A stretch of DNA of 64,000 bases from Lachnospiraceae bacterium (lineage in GTDB: Bacteria > Bacillota > Clostridia > Lachnospirales > Lachnospiraceae). The stretch lies in contig JAJQDT010000173.1 in assembly GCA_021202075.1 (NCBI GenBank), positions 6,572-70,571 of the forward strand. The letters run 5' to 3'. The position numbers and the translations under genes are program-made. Shown here one piece after another: positions 35,393 through 43,929 of this stretch (its first letter is position 1; each line of letters begins with the position of its first letter). A model generated the notes under the pieces. The model was not told the DNA's origin, did not search any database, and saw only the letters and a list, made by a program, of their open reading frames with translations.

Positions 35393-35440
35393 TTATTCCC
35401 GCGAACCAACGAGCCTGGCAGCCGTGCTGGCACGGATATT
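35393..35440. repeat. Dispersed repeat R2, copy 2 (minE leader)
   Basis: Matches 24028-24076: TTATTCCCGCGAA, CAACGAGCC, CCGTGC-tg-GCACGG, ATATT. As in dtd, on the minus strand it ends a few bases before the ribosome site of the following gene. Confidence 0.8.
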
Positions 35441-35506
35441 AATGCAACTGTTATCTGCATCGTCAGTTCTTTTAGTTTGCTGCTGTCTGGCATGGCCGCA
35501 AAAAGA

Positions 35507-36301
35507 CTACATATTCCTTCCAAGAATACCGGCGATCCTGTGAAACAGGGAGGTATGCTCCTCCAGGTGCATCAGCGGTACCGTTTCACCCAGAATCCGT
35601 CTGGCGATATTCAGGTAAGCGCCTCCCGCCTGCGAATCGCTGCCGAGAACGGGTTCCCCGTGGTTTGCGGCGATCACCACCTGTTCCTCATCGGGCACAG
35701 CGCCCAGCAGATTGACAGAAAGGATATCCAGCACATCCTCGACGGACATCATCTCACCGCGCCGCACCATATCCATGCGGATGCGGTTAATCACCAGCTC
35801 AATTTTCCGGATGCCAGAGGATTCCAGAAGACCAATGATCCGGTCCGCGTCACGGATGGCGGAAACCTCCGGGGTGGTAACGACAATCGCCCGGTCTGCC
35901 GCCGCAATCGCGTTGCGGAACCCCTGCTCGATGCCGGCCGGACAGTCCATAATAATGTAATCAAAGCTCTGCTTCAGGGTATCTGCCAGCTTGATCATCT
36001 GTTCCGGGGAGACGGCGCTCTTGTCGCGCGTCTGTGCAGACGGAAGCAGATACAGTCCGGAATAATGGCGGTCGCGGATCAGCGCCTGCCTGACGCGGCA
36101 GTTTCCCTCGATGACGTCGACAAGATTGTAAATAATACGGTTTTCAAGCCCCATTACGACATCCAGGTTCCGCAGACCAATGTCGGTATCCACAAGAACC
36201 ACCTTTTTATTCATGCGCGCCAGACCGGCGCCGATATTTGCGGTGGAGGTGGTCTTCCCTACCCCGCCCTTGCCGGATGTAACAACAATTACTTCGCTCA
36301 T
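35507..36301 (-). CDS. minD: Septum site-determining ATPase MinD
   Basis: 264 aa. Deviant Walker A TSGKGGVGKTTSTANIG at residues 8-24, switch VLVDTDIGLRNLDVVMGLE, Walker B YIIMDCPAG, and the C-terminal amphipathic membrane helix HTSLFHRIAGILGRN. Start 36301 has GGAGGAG ahead; the frame is open to 36412. Recruits MinC to the membrane and is displaced by MinE. Confidence 0.97.
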   Translation of the reverse strand: MSEVIVVTSGKGGVGKTTSTANIGAGLARMNKKVVLVDTDIGLRNLDVVMGLENRIIYNLVDVIEGNCRVRQALIRDRHYSGLYLLPSAQTRDKSAVSPEQMIKLADTLKQSFDYIIMDCPAGIEQGFRNAIAAADRAIVVTTPEVSAIRDADRIIGLLESSGIRKIELVINRIRMDMVRRGEMMSVEDVLDILSVNLLGAVPDEEQVVIAANHGEPVLGSDSQAGGAYLNIARRILGETVPLMHLEEHTSLFHRIAGILGRNM

Positions 36302-36428
36302 AACAGCTCCTCCAATCTCAATTACAAATGGTTGCGCGAACCGCTGCGGCTGGATGCAATATGATTCCGGACGCGCGGATCCTTCATTTTGCAGATTTTT
36401 TACTGTGCGCATTCCCTGCCTTGTCCGG

Positions 36429-36462
36429 AAAAAACAACCCAGCCATTTGAATCCGGGCTGTT
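36429..36462 (-). terminator. Terminator-like hairpin between minC and minD
   Basis: On the minus strand AACAGCCC pairs with GGGTTGTT (one G-U) and six T follow. It lies 55 bases after the minC stop, so minD-minE-rodA may be transcribed partly on their own. Confidence 0.65.
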
Positions 36463-36516
36463 TTCATTTGCCATATGCCGGAGACTTCTGTAAAAGCTCT
36501 CTCATGGCAGATCCTG

Positions 36517-37194
36517 TCAGGCCAGATATTCGCACAGGGTCTCATTTGTAATGGATTTGACCTGGAGGTGCTCGTCTTTGACGAAGACCATCTGCGGGTC
36601 GACCGGATAATCACCGATATCTTTTTTCTTCACAATCGCGCTTCGTGCCGCGTAGCCGGCGATTTTCAGGAGTGCAGGCTTCAGCGTCAAAGCAGCGACA
36701 AAGCAGCCGGCATCGCCGCCCGCGCCGGCATAGACACTGCCCATGCAACAGCCGAGAACGACGATATTTCCTTTGGAAGTAACCTTCGCGCCCGGATTGA
36801 CATCGCCAAGGATGACAATGCTGGTCTCGCTTTCGAGTGTCTGACCCTGGCGCAGCGTTCCCCGGTAAAACTGTCCGTCCGAACGCTCTTTTTCCTCAAG
36901 AGCACGTATCACGGCATTTTTATAATACTCCGCCGTTTTTTTATCTTCATCCACCAGGCAGAGCACCTGAATGGAAGAATTCGCAACGATCACATCAACA
37001 AGCGCAGACTCCTGTTCTTTGGTAAGGACTCTGCCGCGAAAGGTCAGAGCCAGCCTGGCATTCTTAAAAAATCCGGCCGATACCCGAAACTTCTCTCCCA
37101 CCGCGGCAAGAAGCTCCTCGAACGGAAGATCCGGTGAGAGACTTATGATCAGCCCATAAGGGTTGCTTTTTAAGATAACTGCGCTGCGTTCCAT
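36517..37194 (-). CDS. minC: Septum site-determining inhibitor MinC
   Basis: 225 aa. N-terminal FtsZ-inhibiting domain (ILKSNPYGLIISLSPDLPFEELLAAVGEKF) and C-terminal beta-helix that binds MinD (TLRQGQTLESETSIVILGDV, the GAKVTSKGNIVVLG repeats and GSVYAGAGGDAGCFVAAL). Start 37194 chosen by the N-terminal MERSAVILK and a GTGAGG site. It blocks Z-ring assembly away from midcell. Confidence 0.95.
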   Translation of the reverse strand: MERSAVILKSNPYGLIISLSPDLPFEELLAAVGEKFRVSAGFFKNARLALTFRGRVLTKEQESALVDVIVANSSIQVLCLVDEDKKTAEYYKNAVIRALEEKERSDGQFYRGTLRQGQTLESETSIVILGDVNPGAKVTSKGNIVVLGCCMGSVYAGAGGDAGCFVAALTLKPALLKIAGYAARSAIVKKKDIGDYPVDPQMVFVKDEHLQVKSITNETLCEYLA

Positions 37195-37302
37195 GATTTC
37201 ATTCCTCACCTGTCCTTTCACTGCCCGTCCGCAATGTCTCACTGAAGAGTCATACATCTCATCCTTATCCGGGATGTCCTTCTATCCTCTTATCCGCAGA
37301 GC

Positions 37303-40203
37303 TTAATCCTCCCACTCGGTACCGGTGTCTACGGTATAGGCCTTCCCGGTGATCAGCGTGTCCGTGTCATCGATTCCATAATAATAGGAAATGACATTTC
37401 TTGCAAGTGCCGCCGCGTTTGCGGAGGTATAGCCGTTCGCGATACGAACAACAATCCCGATTTCCGGATCGTCATATGGCGCGTATCCGATGAAGGTCGC
37501 GTGGTTCGGCTGGCTGGTCGTAATCTGCGTTGTGCCTGTTTTGCCGGCTACGGCAACTCCTGTAAACCCGGAGAACGCGTCGCTGTTCTGCACCATACCG
37601 CGCATACCGGCATGGATTGCGTCCCAGAGCTCATCGGTGAGATCCACCGTGCTGCCGATCTCGGGGTCATTATCTTCCAGAACACTCCCGGAAGAATCCG
37701 TTGTGTTCTTTACAAGCGTCAGATAATAGCAGGTGCCGCCGTTCGCTATGGTGCTGACATAGCGAGCCAGCTGCGTCGCCGTAAAGGTATGGTCTGACTG
37801 TCCCATCGCGGCACGCGGCGCAGAGTTTGTGGCGATATGAGGAGAGGTCTCTGACACCTCCACACCGGATTTTTCATTCAGACCGAACATCGACGCATAT
37901 TTGGTCAGAAGCGCGATGCCGGCGTCATCGTCATAGGTTCCGTTTGCGACACTGAGCCGATAGCCTACCGTATTAAAATAATAATTGCAGGATTCCGTGA
38001 TGGCAGTCTGGAGTGTGAGCAGTCCGTGTCCGTACGTATTCCAGCAGTTGATTTCCGGGTCAACCAGGTCAAATGTACCGGTACAGCTGATGCCTTCGCC
38101 GACGGTCACGACGCCCTCTGTAACACCGGCAGCGGCGGTAACAATTTTAAAGGTAGAACCCGGCGCGATCGCTTCCTGCGTCGCGCGGCTGTAGAACGGA
38201 GAGGAGCTGTTATTTAGCAGCGAGTAATAATACTCATCATCCATGTCATTCGCGAGCCGGTTGTTGTCATAGCCCGGGTAGCTGACGCACGCCAGCACCT
38301 CCCCGGAATTCACATCGGTAATCACGACCGTGCCGGAGCACGGGGTCAGACCCAGCTGTGACGGGGTGATCTCCAGATTGTTGATCTTGTCCATCAGGAA
38401 GGTGTAGCCGTCCAGCGAACCGCTCTCCAGCCGCTCATACTGGCTTTCATTCATATCGAGCACGCCCTGGTCAAAAAGCAGCATACAGATCTGCTCACCG
38501 GTGATGCGCTGATCCTTCAGCATATAGCGGTATACCTGGCGGCAGAAATCGTCGTCGTCGTACAGATAATCTGCGATATAATCTGCAATAGCGGAATACA
38601 TCTCATCAGAATCCAGGTATTCCTCGTCCACATTCAGCTTGGACACATCAATCCAGTTCTGCGAGATGGCGTAAGTAAGGTATTCCTTCAGACTGATGCT
38701 GGAATCCTCCGTCCAGGCAATATAAACAGAATCCGTCGTATCGATGGCATCCTCGTTCAGAATACCGGTATCCTCCATCAGCATATCATTGACAATGTAA
38801 GAGACATAGACCTGATATTCCTCATCCAGCTCGCTGTAGATCGCCGGAGTATCGCTTAAAAGCTCCCGGCGGATGACCGCGAAAATCTCCGCAGCTTTGG
38901 TCTGGAAGGCCTCGTAAACGGTCTGCTCATTTTCAGAAGCCTCAGAAGACTTCAGATGGCTGACACTGAGGATATTGTTTTCAAATAGAGAATAATAGAC
39001 GTCGTAGTAGGCAATGTAGACATCATCGGCAGAGGTCAGGTTTTCCGTATCGTAATCCTCGACCGAAATCACCTTGGACCACAGGATACCGGCAATCTCC
39101 TGCTCCAGCATCTGGTAGGCAGCCTGCTGAAGCTCGACGTCAATGGTCAGATACAGGTCATTGCCCGCCTGCGCATCCACATGGGAAATCACCTCCTGCG
39201 TCTGGCCGACATTGTTTACGTAGAGCTGTTCATAGCCCTTCGTTCCCTGCAGGGTCGTCTCATAGACGCTCTCCAGACCGGATTTGCCGACAATGTCGGT
39301 GGAGGTATATTCGCTGTTGACCTCCTGCAGCTCCTCGAGCTCCTCAGCAGAAACCTGACCGGTGTAGCCGATCAGCCCTGCCATGCATTCTGCATAATCA
39401 TAGACGCGGATATACTCTTCCGTGATATCAATCCCCGGATAATCGGAGATGTTTTCCATAATGCGAACAACCGTCTGCTCACTGACATCTTCCGCGATGG
39501 TCACGCCCTGATAGCGCTGATAGCTGTATGCGGCGATGTTTGATCGAAGAGCCACCAGCTGAAGAATCTCTTCCTGCGTGTAGGTCATCGGCAGGTCGTA
39601 CTCTTCGAGCTCTGCTTCCGTAATGGTGTCATCCAGAATCCCGTAGCCATATGTGCCGGATGCGCAGAGCAGGTCCATCAGATCGCCAGCTTCAATATTC
39701 AGCTGATCCGCCTCCAGATCACTGATGTTGGATTCTCCGAAAATATCCGCCTTAAAACGGTTCAGCGTGTAACCGCTGGTGTTGTAGTACCAGGTTCCGT
39801 CCTCCGCAAGGGATACATCAAATTCCTCCACAACGGAATCCACCGAATCGCCCTCTTCCTCGATCAGCTTGATGATATGATAGAGGGTGCTGTTGATAGA
39901 AAGATTCTTCTCCTTGGTGGTCTCATAGGTCTGGTTATCCTCAAAGGTCACACAATTCGAAATTTCATTATAGGCAAGCGGTACCCCATTGCGGTCATAG
40001 ATATTGCCGCGGGCACTGTTGATGGTCTTCTCCTTCAGAATGGAAAGAGAAAAATTCTCCTGATAGGATTCGCCCATCACAATCTGCAGATAAAACAGCC
40101 GCTGCAGAACCAGAGCGACCAGCAGCGCCGCGACAACCGCCAGCACAATGATCCGTGAGTTCACAGAATTGCGGGGTAACTTTTTCCTGAATTGACTGAA
40201 CAA
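37303..40203 (-). CDS. mrdA: Class B penicillin-binding protein 2 (elongation transpeptidase)
   Basis: 966-aa membrane-anchored transpeptidase that cross-links wall glycan made by RodA. N-terminal TM at about 18-40, dimerisation domain (NSARGNIYDRNGVPLAYN), transpeptidase with Ser683-TFK686 (APGSTFK), S738-C-N740 and K888-TGTT. It is 250-300 residues longer than most PBP2s: the stretch of about 370-640 between the dimer and catalytic parts is a Tyr/Asp/Glu-rich helical insert (EDYDTENLTSADDVYIAYYD and similar). Two repeats like DTDSVYIAW occur within it. It sits between minC and mreD. Confidence 0.94.
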   Translation of the reverse strand: MFSQFRKKLPRNSVNSRIIVLAVVAALLVALVLQRLFYLQIVMGESYQENFSLSILKEKTINSARGNIYDRNGVPLAYNEISNCVTFEDNQTYETTKEKNLSINSTLYHIIKLIEEEGDSVDSVVEEFDVSLAEDGTWYYNTSGYTLNRFKADIFGESNISDLEADQLNIEAGDLMDLLCASGTYGYGILDDTITEAELEEYDLPMTYTQEEILQLVALRSNIAAYSYQRYQGVTIAEDVSEQTVVRIMENISDYPGIDITEEYIRVYDYAECMAGLIGYTGQVSAEELEELQEVNSEYTSTDIVGKSGLESVYETTLQGTKGYEQLYVNNVGQTQEVISHVDAQAGNDLYLTIDVELQQAAYQMLEQEIAGILWSKVISVEDYDTENLTSADDVYIAYYDVYYSLFENNILSVSHLKSSEASENEQTVYEAFQTKAAEIFAVIRRELLSDTPAIYSELDEEYQVYVSYIVNDMLMEDTGILNEDAIDTTDSVYIAWTEDSSISLKEYLTYAISQNWIDVSKLNVDEEYLDSDEMYSAIADYIADYLYDDDDFCRQVYRYMLKDQRITGEQICMLLFDQGVLDMNESQYERLESGSLDGYTFLMDKINNLEITPSQLGLTPCSGTVVITDVNSGEVLACVSYPGYDNNRLANDMDDEYYYSLLNNSSSPFYSRATQEAIAPGSTFKIVTAAAGVTEGVVTVGEGISCTGTFDLVDPEINCWNTYGHGLLTLQTAITESCNYYFNTVGYRLSVANGTYDDDAGIALLTKYASMFGLNEKSGVEVSETSPHIATNSAPRAAMGQSDHTFTATQLARYVSTIANGGTCYYLTLVKNTTDSSGSVLEDNDPEIGSTVDLTDELWDAIHAGMRGMVQNSDAFSGFTGVAVAGKTGTTQITTSQPNHATFIGYAPYDDPEIGIVVRIANGYTSANAAALARNVISYYYGIDDTDTLITGKAYTVDTGTEWED

Positions 40204-40228
40204 ACTGATAAAACCTCCTCAAATCTAT

Positions 40229-40726
40229 TTATTCATCTGACTGAGACAGTGATCGGTTAATCCGATAGAAAATCTGATAACAAAGGAATGTCAGCAGAAG
40301 CGTATAGACAACTTCCGGTAAAATAATGCGCCCCAAGTAGAACGGGAAATTGATGCGGCCGCGCAGAAGAAAGCGAAACACATACTGCACCACACCGTAC
40401 ACCAGGTCTCCGATCGAAATCAAAAGAAGCGGCGTTTTGATGTCGTCGTCATAGAAAATACGGTAAAAATAACCGCTGAAATAGCCGACCCACAGATAGA
40501 TCAGCGCATTTAACCCCATCGTACTCTCGAAGAAGATATCGTTCAGCAATCCGCAGAAAAAACCAATGAGCATCCCCTCTTTTTTTCCCCGCATCAATCC
40601 AAACGAGACGGTCAGGATAATCAGAAGATTGGGTTTGATTTCACCGATCGCAATCATGGGGCAGACCGAAGCCTGCAAAAGCACACAAATCACAATCAGC
40701 AAAGCTATCATACAATTGCGCTTCAT
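40229..40726 (-). CDS. mreD: Rod shape-determining protein MreD
   Basis: 165-aa protein with five or six predicted TM segments and no catalytic motif. PNLLIILTVSFGLMRGKKEGMLIGF and FFCGLLNDIFFESTMGLNAL match the family. It lies between mreC and mrdA, as in other rod-shaped Firmicutes, and forms the elongasome core with MreC. Confidence 0.92.
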   Translation of the reverse strand: MKRNCMIALLIVICVLLQASVCPMIAIGEIKPNLLIILTVSFGLMRGKKEGMLIGFFCGLLNDIFFESTMGLNALIYLWVGYFSGYFYRIFYDDDIKTPLLLISIGDLVYGVVQYVFRFLLRGRINFPFYLGRIILPEVVYTLLLTFLCYQIFYRINRSLSQSDE

Positions 40727-40822
40727 AAAAATCTCCTGTCCGGAATCATATCCGTTCTGGTTTCATATTAATATCAATTATAACCACAGCCATTGCTTTA
40801 ATTTTCACCAGGATAATCATGA

Positions 40823-41776
40823 TCATTCACCTGGGCTGTCCTCTTCTGCTTCAGAGGATTCCCCGTCTGCGCCAGCCTCCGTGCTTTCCTCATCATCAGA
40901 TGATGCCTCCTCAGAGACCGAATCGGACGGCACGTATTCCTTCAGCTCCAGGATGACAAGAACCTCCTGCAGATGGCGGAAATCCACCACCGGCGTCAGG
41001 TAGCCGGATTTGGTGAGGTTGTTTGAGTCGTTGTTCAGCTCGCTGATGTAGCCGATCAGGATGCCGGGCAGATAATTTTCGCTGATGTATGAGGTGACGA
41101 CCTCATCGCCGACATGAACCGCATTATCCGTGTCGGTCAGCCGGGACAGGCTTAATGAGCCCTCATCGATCAGGGTCAGATCTCCGCTGATGATGCACTG
41201 ATCAGAGGTGTTGGATACCATGGCGCTCACATTGCTTTCGTCATCAATGATGGAGCGCACGGTCGCCCAGTTAGTCCCGACCTCTGTGACAATGCCGACC
41301 AGCCCGCCGTCCGCGATTACATTCATGTCCTTCTGTATCCCGGAGCTGGATCCCTTATCGATTGTAAAGAGATTGAACCAGTTCCCGGATTCTTTTGCAA
41401 TGATATTGGCTCCTACCTTTTCATAACTGGAATATTGCTCGTCCAGGTCATACAGCTCCTGCAGACGTTCCAGCTCCTCATGGTCCTGAACCAGCTGGCT
41501 GTTCTCCTCCGTCAGTGTGGCCACCTGCTCCTTCAGGGATTCGTTTTCCTCGCGCAGGGTCTCCACATCCTCAAAGTTCTCTGTGATTCCGGACAGCCAG
41601 GAGCCAAAGCTGTTGATTCCCTTCTGCACTGGTGTGACCAGGTAGCCGCTGACCTGTTTTACCGGTGCGACCAGATCGCTGTTCACAAAGGACAGGATAA
41701 TCAGTAATACGCAAAAAACGGAAAGTCCCGTCAGCAGATATTTATTTTTTAAAGTTTCATTTGAATTCTTATTCAT
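40823..41776 (-). CDS. mreC: Rod shape-determining protein MreC
   Basis: 317 aa. TM at about 10-30 (KYLLTGLSVFCVLLIILSFV), a coiled coil at 65-110 (EDVETLREENESLKEQVATL), then the two beta-barrel domains (IAKESGNWFNLFTIDKGSSSGIQKDM, GLVGIVTEVG, SGYLTPVVDFRHLQEVLVI). The last 30 residues are a Ser/Glu/Asp tail. It activates PBP2 in known systems. Confidence 0.95.
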   Translation of the reverse strand: MNKNSNETLKNKYLLTGLSVFCVLLIILSFVNSDLVAPVKQVSGYLVTPVQKGINSFGSWLSGITENFEDVETLREENESLKEQVATLTEENSQLVQDHEELERLQELYDLDEQYSSYEKVGANIIAKESGNWFNLFTIDKGSSSGIQKDMNVIADGGLVGIVTEVGTNWATVRSIIDDESNVSAMVSNTSDQCIISGDLTLIDEGSLSLSRLTDTDNAVHVGDEVVTSYISENYLPGILIGYISELNNDSNNLTKSGYLTPVVDFRHLQEVLVILELKEYVPSDSVSEEASSDDEESTEAGADGESSEAEEDSPGE

Positions 41777-41832
41777 CGCAAATTTTCCTGTGCATGTTTT
41801 TTACCTGTGATGGAACACCAGAACCTGCCTGC

Positions 41833-41887
41833 TTTGATGCTGTTTTGGTGCTGTTTTGGTACAATTTTGATGCTGCTTTGAAGCTGT
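41833..41887. repeat. 11-bp tandem repeat, five units, between mreB and mreC
   Basis: TTTGATGCTGT, TTTGGTGCTGT, TTTGGTACAAT, TTTGATGCTGC, TTTGAAGCTGT in direct succession. It occupies the mreB-mreC spacer upstream of the mreC ribosome site. Confidence 0.85.
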
Positions 41888-41918
41888 TCCAATCAACAAC
41901 GCAGACATCAGCCGCTGT

Positions 41919-42926
41919 TCACCGCATCGCAGCGAGGTCGCTCAGAGTATAGGTGACCGCTTTATATTCATGATTGTTCAGAATCTCTACCAGTCCGCGG
42001 ATCGTGCTGTATTTCGGATCCTGAATGTGATGGAGCGGAATGCCGACCTCTTTTCGAATGTAGTCCGGCAGATTCAGAATCATGGAAACGCCGCCGGTTA
42101 AATAGATGCCCTCGTGCGAGATGTCTTTCATCAGCTGCGGGGGGATGCGGTTATAAATGGAATTGATGCAATCGACAATCGAATCGACAGCGTCAATGAT
42201 CGCGACGCTGACTGCCAGCGAGGGAATTACCTCCGACTTGGGAAGGCCGGAAAGCGTGTGGATACCAAACACCTTTTGCTCCAGCTTCGGCCCGTTAATC
42301 ATAAACGCAAGATTGTTTTTAAGTGCTTCCGCCGTCTTCTGGCCGATGCTGAGGTTAAACTTGCGGCGCACCATCGTGGCAATATCCGCATCCATGCGCC
42401 GGCCGCCGGTCTTGATCGTCTGCCCGAGAATGACCTTCCCGGAAGAAATTACCGAAATCTCGGTCGTGTCCGCGCCGATATTCACCAGCATATGACCGCG
42501 GCTGGAAAGCACCGGCAGGGATGCGCTGACGGCGTCGGCCAGACCCTTTTCTACCAGGCGGATCCGCCCCGCGCCGAACTGCCCCTTCATTACCTGAAAG
42601 AAAGCACGCTTTTCGACCTGTGTAATCTCCGTCGGCACGGCTATCAGCAGCGTGGACGCACCGCCAAACTCCTTAATCAGATGATCCAGCAGCTCGTCCA
42701 TCTCTGTTAAGTTTGCGATTACGCCGTTCGCCATCGGCCAGACGACCCGGATATTCTCCGGCTGCTTCTCATAAACGCCATAAGCGGCGTCCCCATATGC
42801 GAGGACGCTGCCGTTTTTGCGCATGGCAATAATATTCCTGCTGTAAAGGAAGTTTTTGCCGCCTTTATCCCTTATTTTAATCGTATCTGTCCCCAGATCA
42901 ATTCCACATGCCCGATGAATCAACAT
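41919..42926 (-). CDS. mreB: Actin-like shape protein MreB/Mbl
   Basis: 335-aa bacterial actin guiding wall synthesis. ATP-binding loops: CGIDLGTDTIKI (phosphate 1), MLVNIGADTTEISVIS (phosphate 2) and GIYLTGGVSMILNLPDY (adenosine). Family stretch VVWPMANGVIANLTEMDELLDHLI. The usual GEGIV-like and membrane-hook residues are hard to judge. First of the mreBCD genes; radC lies just upstream. Confidence 0.95.
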   Translation of the reverse strand: MLIHRACGIDLGTDTIKIRDKGGKNFLYSRNIIAMRKNGSVLAYGDAAYGVYEKQPENIRVVWPMANGVIANLTEMDELLDHLIKEFGGASTLLIAVPTEITQVEKRAFFQVMKGQFGAGRIRLVEKGLADAVSASLPVLSSRGHMLVNIGADTTEISVISSGKVILGQTIKTGGRRMDADIATMVRRKFNLSIGQKTAEALKNNLAFMINGPKLEQKVFGIHTLSGLPKSEVIPSLAVSVAIIDAVDSIVDCINSIYNRIPPQLMKDISHEGIYLTGGVSMILNLPDYIRKEVGIPLHHIQDPKYSTIRGLVEILNNHEYKAVTYTLSDLAAMR

Positions 42927-43003
42927 GTTTGCTCCCCTTTAATTGTTTCATAACGCAGAAATCAGGAACACACTTTGTCAGATTCCCCTGTTCTGACTGT
43001 GTG

Positions 43004-43750
43004 TTATGTCTGCTCCGCTCTCTGCCAGGTATCCTGCTCCCTCATGCTGATCGCCTGACAGTCCCCGATGATAATGTGATCTAACAGTTCAATGCCGAGC
43101 AGCGCGCCCGCCTTCCGCACTCGCTCCGTCAGCCGGATGTCTTCCTCGCTCGGATCCGGAATGCCGCTCGGATGATTGTGCAGCAAAATAATGCTGACGG
43201 CCTGATTCCTCACTGCTTCGATAAAAATCTCTCGCGGCGAAATAATCGAAGCGCGAACCGTCCCCCTGGATAAAACGATATCCTTAATCAATTTGCCCTT
43301 ACTGTTGAGCATGACAAGAATTAAATTCTCCTGCTCCAGATGACGCATCTCTTCCATGTAATATTCCGCCACCTTCACCGGATCCTGAAAGGAAATTCCT
43401 TCCGAAAAACGCCTTCGCGAAATCCGGCGTGAAAGTTCTGCAATGCATTTCAGCTGGATTGCCTTGACCTTTCCAAGCCCGCGCACCTTCATCAGATCGG
43501 ATACCGACAGGTGGTAAATGCCAAGAAGTCCGCTCTTCTCCCCGCCAAGCGCAAGCACCCTCCTCGAAAGCTCAAGCGCAGACTCTCCGCGTGAGCCCGT
43601 CCGGAGAATGACCGAAAGCAGCTCGGCATCGGAAAGAGCTTCCGCTCCCCTCTCCAGGCATTTTTCGTATGGGCGCTCTTCGATGGGCATACTCTTCATC
43701 GTACGCCCTGCCGCAGTGTTCATTGTTTCATTTTTCTTTGTATTTTCCAT
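43004..43750 (-). CDS. radC: RadC/MPN-family JAB1-type protein
   Basis: 248 aa. N-terminal helix-hairpin-helix (LMKVRGLGKVKAIQLKCIAEL) and C-terminal MPN+/JAMM domain with the metal motif LLHNHPSGIPDPSEED plus Glu upstream in PREIFIEAVRNQ. Long called a DNA repair protein, though that role is disputed. It heads the mreBCD run, as in many Firmicutes. Confidence 0.94.
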   Translation of the reverse strand: MENTKKNETMNTAAGRTMKSMPIEERPYEKCLERGAEALSDAELLSVILRTGSRGESALELSRRVLALGGEKSGLLGIYHLSVSDLMKVRGLGKVKAIQLKCIAELSRRISRRRFSEGISFQDPVKVAEYYMEEMRHLEQENLILVMLNSKGKLIKDIVLSRGTVRASIISPREIFIEAVRNQAVSIILLHNHPSGIPDPSEEDIRLTERVRKAGALLGIELLDHIIIGDCQAISMREQDTWQRAEQT

Positions 43751-43929
43751 ATCCTCTTACAGGAACTTCCCCGGTAGTTCACTGCCCTGTGCGCTTTTTG
43801 AACGCGGCAGACCAAACTATTGGATTATTCTAGCACAAAAATCCGGCAAAGTACACACCAGATGTATTAATTTTTTTGTAAGTTCCATCTTATGGATATC
43901 TGAACCTTCGTTCCGTAAACGGATACGAA

